Part shown: positions 32,256 through 41,721 of the stretch, piece after piece
Layout of the letters: each line of letters opens with the position of its first letter
Position numbering within the stretch: position 1 is the first letter of the stretch
Origin: Collimonas pratensis
GTDB lineage: Bacteria > Pseudomonadota > Gammaproteobacteria > Burkholderiales > Burkholderiaceae_D
NCBI RefSeq assembly: GCF_001584185.1
Contig: NZ_CP013234.1
Span: forward strand, 4,774,001 to 4,838,000
DNA: 64,000 nucleotides
Direction of reading: 5' to 3'
The notes under the pieces: model-generated
What the model saw: the letters and a program-made list of their open reading frames with translations, nothing else
The model's database searches: none
Told to the model about the DNA's origin: nothing
Translations under genes and position numbers: made by a program

Positions 32256-33227
32256 ATGAGCACTTCGATTTTCCCCGCATCTTATCCGGCGCCGCTCTGG
32301 CTGCCGGGCGGCCACCTGCAGACCATTTACCCCGCCACCTGCATCAGCAAGCCGCTAGTCGCCTACCGCCGTGAGCGCTGGGATACACCGGACGGCGATT
32401 TCATCGACATCGATTTCGTCGACGGCCAGCCCGGACAGCCGCTGGTGGTGCTGTTCCACGGCCTGGAAGGCTCGTCCGACAGCCACTACAGCCGCGCCCT
32501 GATGGCGCAGCTGGCCAAGCTCGGCTGGTCCGGCGCGGTGCCGCACTTCCGCGGCTGCTCCGGCGAAATCAACCAGGCGCCACGCTTCTACCACTCGGGC
32601 GACGCCGAGGAAGTCGACTGGATCCTGCGCCGGCTGGTCGCCAGCCGTGCGGAAAAACAATTCACGAAGTTCTACGCCACCGGCGTCTCGCTGGGCGGCA
32701 ACGCGCTGCTGCGCTGGCTGGGGGAATCGCAGAACGAAGCCAAGATCGTTGACGCCGCCTGCGCCATCTCGGCGCCGCTCGACCTGGCCGGCGGCGGCGA
32801 AGCCTTGTCGCACGGCTTCAACATGGTCTACACGCGCTCTTTCCTGCGCACCATGAAAAGCAAGTCGCTCGACAAGCTGCAGCAGTTCCCGCGCCTGTTC
32901 GACCGCGAAAAAATGCTGCGCTCGCGCGACCTCTACGAATTCGACAACATCGTCACCGCACCGCTGCACGGCTTCCGCAATACCGAAGACTACTGGCACC
33001 GCGCCAGCGCCAAGCTGGTGATGAACGACATCACGATCCCGACGCTGGTGCTCAACGCCAAGAACGATCCTTTCCTGCCGCCACGCCACCTGCCGCCCAA
33101 AGCCGCACCCAGCGTCACCCTGGAATATCCGGAACAAGGCGGCCACGTCGGCTTCGCCGTCGGCGGCCCGCCCGGCCGCCTGGACTGGCTGCCGCAGCGC
33201 ATGCTGCGCTTTTTGCAGGAAACTTGA
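32256..33227 (+). CDS. YheT-family alpha/beta hydrolase
   Basis: Predicted esterase-like protein of 323 residues. The nucleophile elbow is GVSLGGNALLRWLG, the likely acid lies in VLNAKNDPFLP, and the catalytic His in EQGGHVGFAVG. The N-terminal PAPLWLPGGHLQTIYP and LFHGLEGSSDSHYSRAL are diagnostic of the YheT/ABHD1-3 group, whose physiological substrate is poorly known. The stop overlaps the start of the next gene by one base. Confidence 0.9.
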   Translation: MSTSIFPASYPAPLWLPGGHLQTIYPATCISKPLVAYRRERWDTPDGDFIDIDFVDGQPGQPLVVLFHGLEGSSDSHYSRALMAQLAKLGWSGAVPHFRGCSGEINQAPRFYHSGDAEEVDWILRRLVASRAEKQFTKFYATGVSLGGNALLRWLGESQNEAKIVDAACAISAPLDLAGGGEALSHGFNMVYTRSFLRTMKSKSLDKLQQFPRLFDREKMLRSRDLYEFDNIVTAPLHGFRNTEDYWHRASAKLVMNDITIPTLVLNAKNDPFLPPRHLPPKAAPSVTLEYPEQGGHVGFAVGGPPGRLDWLPQRMLRFLQET

Positions 33228-33823
33228 TGGACCAGATCGTCCTGCAAGCCATGCAGAAATGGCCCAACGTCCCGCACTGCTACGGCTGGCTCGCGCTAGA
33301 CGCCCGCGGCGCCTGGCGCATGCGCGACGAGCAGACCCAGCAGCAAGATCTGCCAGGCGACAAGATCATGCACACCGCGCTGGTCGGCTTCATCAACCGT
33401 AACTACAAGGCCGATGAACAAGGCTGCTGGTATTTCCAGAACGGCCCGCAACGTGTCTACGTGGATCTGGCGCTGACACCCTACATCGCCCACACCGATC
33501 CGCTGCAAGGCTTTGTCTTGCAAACCGGTGAAGCAATGCCGACCGTGAATTCCGTCATGCTGACCGAAGAAGGAAGGCTGCTGCTGGCCATACCGGGCCA
33601 AGTGGTAGCGGTCGACGACCGCGACCTGGCCCAATGCCTGGCGCAGCTGCGCATGGATGGGAGAGAGCTCAGCGACGAAGCGTTGCTGGAATGGCTGGCA
33701 AACCCCACAGACCAGCGCATCCTGACCTGGCAACAGGCAGAATCAACAATCCCCGTCACAAGAATAGCGACCAAAGACATCGCCTCCGCATTTGGTTTTG
33801 TGCCAAAACCAAGACCAACATAG
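33227..33823 (+). CDS. Conserved protein of unknown function
   Basis: 198 residues, soluble, no signal peptide or membrane segment. Visible features are an aromatic-rich N-terminal half (VPHCYGWLALDARGAWRM, GCWYFQNGPQRVYVDLAL) and a C-terminal half with TVNSVMLTEEGRLLLAI and DERISDEALLEWL-like helices. I recognise it only as a type of gene found beside YheT-like hydrolases in betaproteobacteria. It is translationally coupled to the hydrolase gene (ATG overlaps TGA) and is followed at once by a long palindrome. Confidence 0.75.
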   Translation: MDQIVLQAMQKWPNVPHCYGWLALDARGAWRMRDEQTQQQDLPGDKIMHTALVGFINRNYKADEQGCWYFQNGPQRVYVDLALTPYIAHTDPLQGFVLQTGEAMPTVNSVMLTEEGRLLLAIPGQVVAVDDRDLAQCLAQLRMDGRELSDEALLEWLANPTDQRILTWQQAESTIPVTRIATKDIASAFGFVPKPRPT

Positions 33824-33887
33824 TCAATTGGGGTCAGAGTTTTTTTACGACAGCTTCACCGTCGTAAATTACTCTGACCCCAATTGA
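33824..33887. repeat. Long palindrome with GGGGTCAGAGT arms
   Basis: TCAATTGGGGTCAGAGT and its exact complement bracket a second inverted repeat (TTTACGAC / GTCGTAAA), giving a 64-base nested hairpin. Such GGGGTCAGAGT palindromes are known from proteobacterial genomes beside REP-associated tyrosine transposases, although none is here. Position between two convergent genes means it may also end both transcripts. Confidence 0.85.
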
Positions 33888-33918
33888 CGGCCCAAGAAGC
33901 ACACAACGCAACACAACA

Positions 33919-35424
33919 CTAGCGTTCTTTGGAAGCCTTCAACTCATCCTTCCACCGCTCCTGCAACTCCCGCTCCCGCGCATCAATCATCGACTGATCA
34001 TAAAACTCCGCATCCGGCGAATTCCGCGCAATCTTCAACTGATCCAAAGCCGCCGGCACACTCCCCGTCAGCACATAAGACTCCGCCAAAGCCATATGCT
34101 GCAAAGCCCGCTTGCCCAGCGCCGAATATGCCTTGGCCAGCAAATCCTGCACATCGGCATCCTGCCGGTACAGCTGCGCCTGCTCGCGCAGGTACTTGCT
34201 AGCCTCCTCGAAACGCTTGGAAGCAATCAACACCCGCGCATACTGATGCGCCAGCCCGCGCGACAAAGGAAATTGCAACTGCGCCTGCTGCACCAGCTTC
34301 AAGGCCTCCACCTCGCGCTTGGTCGCCAGCATGATCTCAATCCCAAGGTCGGTCAGCACCAGGCTCTGCTTGGCCGGCGCCGCTGCTGCAATCACTTCCT
34401 GCAGCAACTGCTCAGCCTGGCCATAATCCTCGCGCTGAAACGCCAGGAAAGCCATGCCATATTTAGCCGCGACAATCTGCTGCTTGGTATTCTGCTTGAG
34501 TTGCGAATCAAAGAAATACTGGGAGTCTCGCCGCCCCTGTTCGCTATCGTCCTGCAGCACCCGCACCCGCGCCCGGATCAGCTGAAAATCCAGGCTGTCC
34601 GCATGCTGCCGATAACGCTGCTCGCGGATGCGCGCTTCGATATCGGCGATACGTTCAGTGGTCAGTGGGTGCGTCAACAGATACGGCGGCAGGCTATCCG
34701 AATAATTACGCGAAGCCGTTTGCAAACGGCCAAAAAACGCCACCATGCCGCTAGTGTCAAAGCCACCAGAATCCAGGATAGACAAGCCGATCCGATCCGC
34801 CTCACGCTCGGCATCACGGCTGAAGTTCAGCTGCCGCTGCATCGCCAGCCCGGTGCCGCCCATCATCACCGCCGAGCCGACATCGCTGCTGCCGCGCATC
34901 GCCAGCATCCCCAGCAGCATCGACGCCAGCGCAATCATGGAATCCTGCTTCTGGCTCCCCACCATGCGCGCGATATGGCGCTGCGCCACATGGCCGATTT
35001 CATGCGCCAGCACCGAAGCCAGCTCCGATTCGCTCTGCGCCGCTAGCAGCAGGCCGGAATGCACGCCGATGAAACCGCCCGGTAAGGCGAATGCGTTCAA
35101 GACAGGATCGCGCACCGCAAAGAAAAAGAAATCAAACCCCGCCTCGCCGCGCACCTCCGGCCGCGCCGCGACCAGGGTCCAGCCGAAGTTATTCAGGTAT
35201 TCCAGAAGCGGCGCATCGTTCATGTAGTCCGGATCGCGGCGGATATCGTGCATCACCTCCTCGCCCAGCTTGCGCTCCATCAGCGGGGAAAGTGTTTCGC
35301 GCGAGGTATCGCCCAGGGTCGGCAGGTTTTGCACCGCAGTTACAGGCATGGGCGGCAGGACGCAACAAACGCTTAGCAGCGCTGCCAGTAGTGTCCGCAG
35401 TGGAAATTGCATGGGTCGCGTCAT
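33919..35424 (-). CDS. BepA/YfgC-like M48 metalloprotease with TPR region
   Basis: Periplasmic zinc protease-chaperone that checks outer-membrane protein assembly in relatives; 501 residues. A signal peptide covers about residues 1-30. The zinc motif HEIGH is at residues 141-145, preceded by NAFALPGGFIGVHSGLL. The C-terminal 250 residues are helical repeats of TPR character. An alternative ATG lies four codons inside (MQFPL). It is monocistronic and divergent from moaC. Confidence 0.9.
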   Translation of the reverse strand: MTRPMQFPLRTLLAALLSVCCVLPPMPVTAVQNLPTLGDTSRETLSPLMERKLGEEVMHDIRRDPDYMNDAPLLEYLNNFGWTLVAARPEVRGEAGFDFFFFAVRDPVLNAFALPGGFIGVHSGLLLAAQSESELASVLAHEIGHVAQRHIARMVGSQKQDSMIALASMLLGMLAMRGSSDVGSAVMMGGTGLAMQRQLNFSRDAEREADRIGLSILDSGGFDTSGMVAFFGRLQTASRNYSDSLPPYLLTHPLTTERIADIEARIREQRYRQHADSLDFQLIRARVRVLQDDSEQGRRDSQYFFDSQLKQNTKQQIVAAKYGMAFLAFQREDYGQAEQLLQEVIAAAAPAKQSLVLTDLGIEIMLATKREVEALKLVQQAQLQFPLSRGLAHQYARVLIASKRFEEASKYLREQAQLYRQDADVQDLLAKAYSALGKRALQHMALAESYVLTGSVPAALDQLKIARNSPDAEFYDQSMIDARERELQERWKDELKASKER

Positions 35425-35557
35425 CGAGTGCTGGCTAGTGTCAAAATCACGATGCTATGATACTAACAGAGGATAATTGTTCCACATTCAGCAAGCGGCG
35501 CCGGGCGGATAAAAATCCGCATCGCGCCTGATTGCGTCATCTAAAGAAAATACCACC

Positions 35558-36055
35558 ATGACCAGCAAAACTCCACCAGCAACCAACCTGACCCATTTCG
35601 ATTCAACCGGCCAGGCCCACATGGTCGATGTCGGCGGCAAGGACGACACTCACCGCATCGCCGTCGCCAGCGGTTGTATCCGTATGAAGGCAGAGACGTT
35701 GGCCTTGATTCAATCAGGCACGGCAAAAAAAGGCGATGTGCTGGGGATTGCACGTATCGCCGGCATCATGGCGACCAAGCGTACCAGTGATCTGATTCCC
35801 TTGTGCCATCCTCTGGCGTTGACTCGGGTGGCAGTCGATTTCAGCATTGATGAAGGTACTTCAAGCGTTACATGCGTTGCGCAGGCGGAAACCGTAGGGA
35901 AGACTGGGGTAGAGATGGAAGCACTGACTGCGGTGCAGATCGGTTTGCTGACGATCTATGACATGTGCAAGGCGGTAGACCGGGGGATGGTCATTACTGA
36001 CGTTCGGGTAATGGAAAAACGGGGTGGCAAATCGGGAGACTGGGTGGCGGATTGA
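35558..36055 (+). CDS. moaC: Cyclic pyranopterin monophosphate synthase
   Basis: Second step of molybdenum-cofactor synthesis, forming cPMP after MoaA; 165 residues. Family motifs are [73 protein letters not shown] and the C-terminal [10 protein letters not shown]. No other moa genes are adjacent. Confidence 0.95.
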   Translation: MTSKTPPATNLTHFDSTGQAHMVDVGGKDDTHRIAVASGCIRMKAETLALIQSGTAKKGDVLGIARIAGIMATKRTSDLIPLCHPLALTRVAVDFSIDEGTSSVTCVAQAETVGKTGVEMEALTAVQIGLLTIYDMCKAVDRGMVITDVRVMEKRGGKSGDWVAD

Positions 36056-36210
36056 GGTGTAAACAAAGTCATATTGGAACATCTCCCCCCACTCAAATCA
36101 ACCGGTGAAAGAGCGGATTCATATGAAAATTTACAACCCGCTTCTACGATCAAGCTATAGCAATAAACTGGGACTAGATGATCCGGCAGCACTGCTTGTA
36201 GCAGACCTCT

Positions 36211-36672
36211 TCAGATACCCGTGCAAATGGCATCTGATCCGACATATTTTTGCATGGCGGTAGTCACACATGTCCATTTACCGGCATCGGTTGCCGCGTT
36301 GTTGGCAAGGCGCTTCAACGTGATGGTTTTGGTCGCAACAGATGCGGGCCCGCCTTTAATGCTGCAAGCCAGTGTATTGTCCGCGCTGCCATCGGGTGGG
36401 CCGCCAACGGTCATGTCGCAATTGGATGTCGAGGTCTGTAATCCAACTATCGCGGGTGTGAGAGTGCTGGCCTGGAAAATAGTCGATTCAAGCCCGGTTT
36501 TACCAGAGGAAACTTCCGCCAGCGCCGCAGACCATTTGGCTTTGGCTACATAATCCTGATATGCGGGAAAAGCAATCGCTGCGATAATCCCGATTATCGC
36601 CACGACCATCATCAACTCAATCAGCGTGAAGCCGTTTTCCAAATTTGCAGACAATCGATGCGATGATTTCAA
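36211..36672 (-). CDS. Type IV pilin-like protein, TTG start
   Basis: Prepilin of about 153 residues. The leader ends in a glycine before Phe and the class III motif follows (ENG^[33 protein letters not shown]). Two pairs of cysteines lie in the C-terminal domain. I chose the TTG at 36672: AGGAG lies 6 bases upstream, and this gives a normal short leader ([14 protein letters not shown]). The ATG upstream at 36741 would give a 37-residue leader. A second pilin gene lies 211 bases upstream on the same strand, so this looks like a tandem pilin pair. Confidence 0.85.
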   Translation of the reverse strand: MKSSHRLSANLENGFTLIELMMVVAIIGIIAAIAFPAYQDYVAKAKWSAALAEVSSGKTGLESTIFQASTLTPAIVGLQTSTSNCDMTVGGPPDGSADNTLACSIKGGPASVATKTITLKRLANNAATDAGKWTCVTTAMQKYVGSDAICTGI

Positions 36673-36835
36673 ATTGTACTCCTGAACATCTTTGGGTATG
36701 AGGACAGCTAGTTCCAATAGCATCGGCAGAAGCGTTGACACTCGGACATTGGGTTGCTAGGTATCTCTAATTTATAATTTGGCTGAAGCAAGCTAGCAGC
36801 CGAGGCACAGAATCACTTCTCAAATCGCCGAGATG

Positions 36836-36860
36836 TTAAAAAGCCGCCCTCGGGCGGCTT
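36836..36860 (-). terminator. Rho-independent terminator after the second pilin gene
   Basis: The stem AAGCCGCCC / GGGCGGCTT has a two-base loop, and on the minus strand it is followed by T6. It lies 25 bases after the stop of the pilin gene at 36884, so the two pilin genes are probably separate transcripts. Confidence 0.88.
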
Positions 36861-36883
36861 CAATTGCTTGCTTTAGATATAGC

Positions 36884-37324
36884 TTAGACGCCTGGGCATT
36901 CCTTTGGCGCAAGCTTCATGAGAACTTCAGTATTGCATGCCCATGCACCACCTTTGCTATCATCAACACGAGTCCAGATAATTTTCTTCCCGTTAACTTG
37001 CGCACCGCCAATCATAGTGCATGTAATTGAAGAAGCGCCTGTGGCGGCGTTTGTGACATCGATTGCGCTGCAACGGCTCGTTTTGGCCTGCAAACCGATA
37101 TCTGCAGCGGCAGTTACTAGAGTGGGTTCAGCGAGTTTTGTTTCAATTTGTGTTTTACCCGGGGTAATTTCTGCCAGCGAAGAAGCAACTTGTGATTTTG
37201 CTACGTAATCTTGGTAAGCTGGCAAAGCAATTGCTGCCAAAATACCGATAATCGCCACGACGATCATCAATTCGATCAGGGTAAAGCCGCGCTGAGCACG
37301 TTTAATCATTTGCATCGATTTCAT
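36884..37324 (-). CDS. Type IV major pilin (PilA-type)
   Basis: Prepilin of 146 residues. The leader [13 protein letters not shown] is cut before [33 protein letters not shown], the canonical class III signal and hydrophobic spine. Four cysteines ([27 protein letters not shown]) would form two disulfides. A GGAG box precedes the start (AGGAGAAACAAATG). It is likely an assembled pilus subunit; the neighbouring, more divergent pilin may be a minor or alternate one. Confidence 0.9.
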   Translation of the reverse strand: MKSMQMIKRAQRGFTLIELMIVVAIIGILAAIALPAYQDYVAKSQVASSLAEITPGKTQIETKLAEPTLVTAAADIGLQAKTSRCSAIDVTNAATGASSITCTMIGGAQVNGKKIIWTRVDDSKGGAWACNTEVLMKLAPKECPGV

Positions 37325-37589
37325 TTGTTTCTCCTGTTAATAAAAAGGGGGCTTCGCTTCACTACACGGGATATACAGCAATGTCTGTGCCAGTGAAAAA
37401 TCTCCGGTTTTCAAAGGTTTCAGTCGAAAAAAGTGAGGAAATTTGGCAGAATTTCGATGCGAAGCTGACAAAGTTTGTCACAAGGAAATTGTGATTATTC
37501 GGTTGTTGTAACTTAATCCCCCAACCGATGTATGTGCGGTCGCCAAGATATGAAATGTGGCAAGACATACCCCAGTTTCATCGATGACC

Positions 37590-37700
37590 GAGGTAAATAG
37601 AACTGGCATTGAGCTTAAATTTCGGGGGGATGCCATATTGCAGGATCATTCCCTTGCAACATGGATACGACGTAGATCGGGAACATAGCGCTAAAGAAGT
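37590..37700 (-). pseudogene. OmpW-like gene fragment
   Basis: On the minus strand the segment around 37605-37645 encodes GIPPKFKL, identical to an 8-residue stretch of the ompW gene at 21413-22130, and upstream bases resemble its HFF-S block. No open frame of useful length surrounds it. I take it as a decayed OmpW duplicate. The rest of the 407-base gap 37325-37731 holds nothing else I can support. Confidence 0.45.
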
Positions 37701-37731
37701 GACGAGAGAAGGTGGGTACACCGCCAGCCAC

Positions 37732-38334
37732 CTAAACGGCCTTCCAGGAAAACTTCATCAAAGTCCCTGCAATATCAATTACGTCCTCATCCTTCAATGC
37801 CCGGGCACCTGCGTTCAAAGGGGTGTCATTGACCCGGGTATAGGTCTGCCCTTCTACATGGGTCAACTCGTAGCCATGCGGCCGGCGCGTCACAATTGCT
37901 ACCTGGATACCAGGCCGGCCAATCGTCGTCAGCACCTTGGTCAACAGCATCTCCTTGCCGGCGCTAGGTCCATCCAGCACGGTAATAGTCGCATCCGGCC
38001 GCGGCACCGGAAACATCTTCGGCCGGTTATCCTTGATTTCCTCATCCGTATCAACCTGGTACAACAATTTATACCTAGCCATCTGGATCACATCGTTATG
38101 CTGCAGGAAGTGCTTGGTGACCGGATGGCCGTTGACCTGGGTGCCGTTGGTACTGTTGAGGTCTTCCAGAAACGAGTCGTTGTAGATAGTGATGATGACC
38201 GCATGCTCGCCGCTGATGGCGAGGTTGTCGATGACCAGGTCATTGTGGGCGCGGCGGCCGATGGTGGTGCGCTCTTTGGTGAGCGTCATCTCTTGTATTA
38301 CGGTGCCGCCTTTGGTCAGGATGATCTTCGCCAT
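37732..38334 (-). CDS. FHA-domain protein
   Basis: Phosphothreonine-binding signalling protein, 200 residues, no membrane segment. The first FHA domain shows TTIGRRAHNDLVIDNLAISGEHAVI and LEDLNSTNGTQVNG at residues 23-68. The C-terminal part (ITVLDGPSAGKEMLLTKVLTTIGRPG) resembles a second, degenerate FHA. It follows a PP2C-type phosphatase gene on the same strand, a common pairing in Ser/Thr phosphorylation pathways. No kinase gene is adjacent. Confidence 0.9.
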   Translation of the reverse strand: MAKIILTKGGTVIQEMTLTKERTTIGRRAHNDLVIDNLAISGEHAVIITIYNDSFLEDLNSTNGTQVNGHPVTKHFLQHNDVIQMARYKLLYQVDTDEEIKDNRPKMFPVPRPDATITVLDGPSAGKEMLLTKVLTTIGRPGIQVAIVTRRPHGYELTHVEGQTYTRVNDTPLNAGARALKDEDVIDIAGTLMKFSWKAV

Positions 38335-38558
38335 TCCTATCTCTCTTGGGAAACGCTATCTGTAAGTTGATTAAAACAATATCCTGGCGGCTATTGGTGC
38401 TGGCGCTGCTCTCACAATTCACACATCGTGCCGTACATGCTGACACACACCCCAGTTTAATGTTGTTTTGGGGCAATCGTACTCAAAATCCGGGATTTAT
38501 GTTGCGGCCCCGGCTGTTCCGTCGCCGGCGGCCTGCACTGGCAATTTGACAACTGGGC

Positions 38559-39335
38559 TCATTCGTTCTGCGCCACCCTGACCAGTATCACTGACACATT
38601 ATCCTGCCCACCGCATTGGTTGGCAGCATTGATAAGCATGGTGCATGCCATCTTGAGGTCGCCCTGGGCGTCGCTGATGATGTTGCTGATATCGCCGTCG
38701 CCGATGCGGTCCGACAAGCCGTCGGAACAGAGCAGATACAGGTCGCCGGCCTGCAGGGCATGCTGATGAACTTCCACCACCAGCTGATAGTCGATGCCGA
38801 CCGCACGCGTGACGATATTGCGGTTGAGCGCAAATTGCGCATCCTCCGGACGGATCAGGCCGGCGTCGATCTGTTCCTGCAGCAGGGAGTGGTCGCGCGT
38901 CAATTGCTCCAGCAAGCCGTCGCGGACGCGGTAGGCGCGCGAATCGCCGACGTGGGCGATGCTGACCTGGCCTTCAGGCTCGAACCAGGCCACCACCAGG
39001 GTGGTGCCCATGCCGCGGTATTCCGGCTCGCGGCGGGCGGCGTTGATGATGGTGCTGTTGGCCTGGCGCACGGCTTGCATCAGCCACAGACGGGTCGGCA
39101 ATTCCTCTTCCGGCTTTTGCAAGCGGCGGTATTCCTGCAGCTGGCTTTCGATTTCTTCCTGGATGGCGACGGTGGCGATGCTGCTAGCGACTTCGCCGGC
39201 GTTGTAGCCGCCCATGCCGTCGGCCAGGATCGCCAGCTGCAAGCCGGCATCGACGACGACGGTGTCTTCGTTTTGTACTCGCACCATACCAATATCCGTT
39301 TTGGCGGCAAACTCAAGCGGCATATGTCGAGACAT
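38559..39335 (-). CDS. PP2C-type serine/threonine phosphatase (Stp1/PrpC-like)
   Basis: Metal-dependent protein phosphatase of about 258 residues. Motifs in order are TDIGMVRVQNEDTVVVD, LAILADGMGGYNAGEVAS, VSIAHVGDSRAYRV, LLCSDGLSDRIGD and GGQDNVSVILVRV, covering the metal ligands. I chose the ATG at 39335; an upstream in-frame start adds unlikely sequence, and ATG 39323 is also possible. It probably dephosphorylates targets read by the downstream FHA protein; that link is inferred from proximity. Confidence 0.9.
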   Translation of the reverse strand: MSRHMPLEFAAKTDIGMVRVQNEDTVVVDAGLQLAILADGMGGYNAGEVASSIATVAIQEEIESQLQEYRRLQKPEEELPTRLWLMQAVRQANSTIINAARREPEYRGMGTTLVVAWFEPEGQVSIAHVGDSRAYRVRDGLLEQLTRDHSLLQEQIDAGLIRPEDAQFALNRNIVTRAVGIDYQLVVEVHQHALQAGDLYLLCSDGLSDRIGDGDISNIISDAQGDLKMACTMLINAANQCGGQDNVSVILVRVAQNE

Positions 39336-39487
39336 GTTCGGTGAAAAAAGATGATACAGATTAGGCGGTTGCCAGATTACAAGCATTTTCCTTGGTTCTG
39401 CCGGGGACGGCAAGACAAATTGCAGTCCCGCCAAGTACCGGCTTCAGGATGCAACAACCGCACCGCAGGCGCATGATTCGCCCAAAT

Positions 39488-39566
39488 GCCCGTAGGGTGG
39501 GCACGCTTTTGTGCCCACGCTGTATCGGTATCCGCGTGGGCACAAAAGCGTGCCCACCCTACGGGC
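39488..39566. repeat. Perfect 33-bp inverted repeat (GGGTGGGCACGC family)
   Basis: The arm at 39488-39520 begins GCCCGTAGGGTGGGCACGCT, and its exact complement occupies 39534-39566, with a 13-base loop. Each arm also contains its own small palindrome (GTGGGCAC..GTGCCCAC), so it looks like a REPIN made of two REP units. It lies between the PP2C gene and the sucD terminator. Confidence 0.92.
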
Positions 39567-39600
39567 AAAAAAAACGCCGTTCAGTATCAACTGAACGGCA
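39567..39600 (-). terminator. Rho-independent terminator after sucD
   Basis: GCCGTTCAGT / ACTGAACGGC with a 4-base loop is followed on the minus strand by T8. It is 33 bases after the sucD stop codon. Confidence 0.9.
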
Positions 39601-39632
39601 TTGGGACCAAAGCTTCTGTTCTTAAACGGCGA

Positions 39633-40514
39633 TTACAGCATCGCCTTCAACAGACGCGCCATTTCCGATGGATTCTTGGTCGTGGTGATGCCACACGCTT
39701 CCATGATGTCCAGCTTGGCTTGTGCAGTGTCAGCGCCGCCCGAGATCAGCGCGCCGGCATGGCCCATGCGCTTGCCCGGAGGAGCGGTAACGCCGGCGAT
39801 GAAGCTGACCACTGGCTTCTTCATGTTGTCCTTGATCCAGTAAGCGGCATTCGCTTCGTCCGGACCACCGATTTCGCCGATCATGATGACGGCATCGGTT
39901 TCAGGATCGTCATTGAACATCTTCATGATGTCGATGTGCTTCAAGCCGTTGATCGGATCGCCGCCGATGCCGACTGCCGAAGACTGGCCCAGGCCCAGTG
40001 CGGTCAATTGACCGACTGCTTCATAAGTCAGGGTGCCGGAGCGCGAAACCACGCCGATGCGGCCCTTCTTGTGGATGTGGCCCGGCATGATGCCGATCTT
40101 GATTTCGTCCGGCGTGATCAGGCCTGGGCAGTTAGGGCCCAGCAGCAGTGTCTTGCTGCCGGCTTTTGCCATGCGGTCTTTCAATGCCAGCATATCGCGG
40201 ACCGGGATACCTTCAGTGATGCAGATGGCCAGGTCGAGTTCAGCTTCGACGGCTTCCCAGATCGCTGCTGCCGCGCCTGCTGGCGGCACGTAGATCACGG
40301 AAACGTTGGCGCCGGTAGCGGCCTTGGCTTCAGAAACGTTAGCGAAAATCGGGATGCCTTCGAAATCTTCGCCGGCTTTTTTCGGGTTCACGCCAGCGAC
40401 AAAAGCGTTCTTGCCGTTTGCGTAATCGCGGCAGCCGCGGGTATGGAATTGACCGGTCTTGCCGGTAATGCCTTGGGTGACGACTTTAGTGTCTTTGTTG
40501 ATCAGGATCGACAT
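39633..40514 (-). CDS. sucD: Succinyl-CoA synthetase, alpha subunit
   Basis: TCA-cycle enzyme subunit that binds CoA and carries the phosphohistidine; 293 residues. Motifs are VVTQGITGKTGQFHTRGCRDY, YVPPAGAAAAIWEA, GPNCPGLI, and the active-site His in KRMGHAGALISGGADTAQAK. It follows sucC by 20 bases and is the last gene of the transcript. Confidence 0.96.
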   Translation of the reverse strand: MSILINKDTKVVTQGITGKTGQFHTRGCRDYANGKNAFVAGVNPKKAGEDFEGIPIFANVSEAKAATGANVSVIYVPPAGAAAAIWEAVEAELDLAICITEGIPVRDMLALKDRMAKAGSKTLLLGPNCPGLITPDEIKIGIMPGHIHKKGRIGVVSRSGTLTYEAVGQLTALGLGQSSAVGIGGDPINGLKHIDIMKMFNDDPETDAVIMIGEIGGPDEANAAYWIKDNMKKPVVSFIAGVTAPPGKRMGHAGALISGGADTAQAKLDIMEACGITTTKNPSEMARLLKAML

Positions 40515-40534
40515 AGTTGTTCCTAGTTATTTAC

Positions 40535-41701
40535 TTATTTACCGTTGGCCGCAGCAACAACCTTCTGCGCCGCCTCTTCCATGCTGTCTGCCGCGATGAT
40601 CGGCAGGCCGGAGTCGGCCAGCATCTTCTTGCCGATTTCTTCGTTGGTGCCCTTCATGCGGACCACCAGCGGCACTTGCAGCGAAACGGCCTTGGATGCA
40701 GTGATGACGCCTTCAGCGATCACGTCGCAGCGCATGATGCCGCCGAAGATGTTGACCAGGATGGCTTTCAGGCCTGGGTTCTTCAACATGATCTTGAATG
40801 CTTCGGTGACCTTTTCAGCAGTAGCGCCGCCGCCGACGTCGAGGAAGTTGGCAGGTTCGCCGCCGAACAGCTTGATGGTGTCCATGGTGGCCATGGCCAG
40901 GCCGGCGCCGTTGACCAGGCAGCCGATATTGCCGTCCAGCGAGATGTAAGCCAGGTCGAACTTGGAAGCTTCGATTTCGGCTGGATCTTCTTCGTCCAGG
41001 TCGCGGTAAGCGACGATTTCTGGGTGGCGGAACAGGGCGTTGGCGTCGAAGTTGAACTTGGCGTCCAGGGCGATGACCTTGCCGGAACCGGTGACGATCA
41101 GCGGGTTGATTTCCGCCAGCGAGCAATCGGTATCCCAGTAAGCCTTGTACAGACCTTGCAACTGGACGCGCGCATCGGCGATCGAACCGGCAGGAACCCC
41201 GATCAGGGTGCTGATGCTGTCAGCCTCGGCATCGGTCAGGCCGGTAGCTGGATCGATGACGACTTGATGAATCTTTTCTGGATGGCTGGCTGCGACTTCT
41301 TCGATGTCCATGCCGCCTTCGCTGGATGCCATCAGCACCACGCGCTGGCTGACGCGGTCGGTAACCATACTGACGTACAGTTCTTGCTTGATGTCAGCGC
41401 CCTCTTCGATCAGCAGGCGACGCACTTTCTGGCCTTCTGGGCCAGTCTGATGCGTGATCAGCTGCATGCCGAGGATCTGGTTGGCGTATTCGCGCACTTG
41501 TTCCAGCGACTTGGCGACCTTGACGCCGCCGCCCTTGCCGCGACCGCCGGCATGGATCTGGGCTTTGACGACCCAGACCGAGCCGCCCAGTGTTTCGGCA
41601 GCCTTGACCGCGTCATCGACGCTCAGGCACGGGATGCCACGCGGTGTTGTCACTCCGAACTGGCGGAGAATTTCTTTACCCTGATACTCATGGATTTTCA
41701 T
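40535..41701 (-). CDS. sucC: Succinyl-CoA synthetase, beta subunit
   Basis: ATP-grasp subunit of the TCA-cycle enzyme; 388 residues. It starts [22 protein letters not shown]; the nucleotide-binding region is [18 protein letters not shown], and later blocks are [19 protein letters not shown] and [18 protein letters not shown]. It lies 20 bases after a DUF2889 gene and 20 bases before sucD, so the three are probably co-transcribed. Confidence 0.96.
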   Translation of the reverse strand: MKIHEYQGKEILRQFGVTTPRGIPCLSVDDAVKAAETLGGSVWVVKAQIHAGGRGKGGGVKVAKSLEQVREYANQILGMQLITHQTGPEGQKVRRLLIEEGADIKQELYVSMVTDRVSQRVVLMASSEGGMDIEEVAASHPEKIHQVVIDPATGLTDAEADSISTLIGVPAGSIADARVQLQGLYKAYWDTDCSLAEINPLIVTGSGKVIALDAKFNFDANALFRHPEIVAYRDLDEEDPAEIEASKFDLAYISLDGNIGCLVNGAGLAMATMDTIKLFGGEPANFLDVGGGATAEKVTEAFKIMLKNPGLKAILVNIFGGIMRCDVIAEGVITASKAVSLQVPLVVRMKGTNEEIGKKMLADSGLPIIAADSMEEAAQKVVAAANGK

Positions 41702-41721
41702 GCGAGCTTCCCTTCTGACAC

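Noticed and set aside
39486..40526. 346-codon plus-strand frame over sucD
   Set aside because: Its start lies in the REPIN palindrome and the rest is antisense to sucD.
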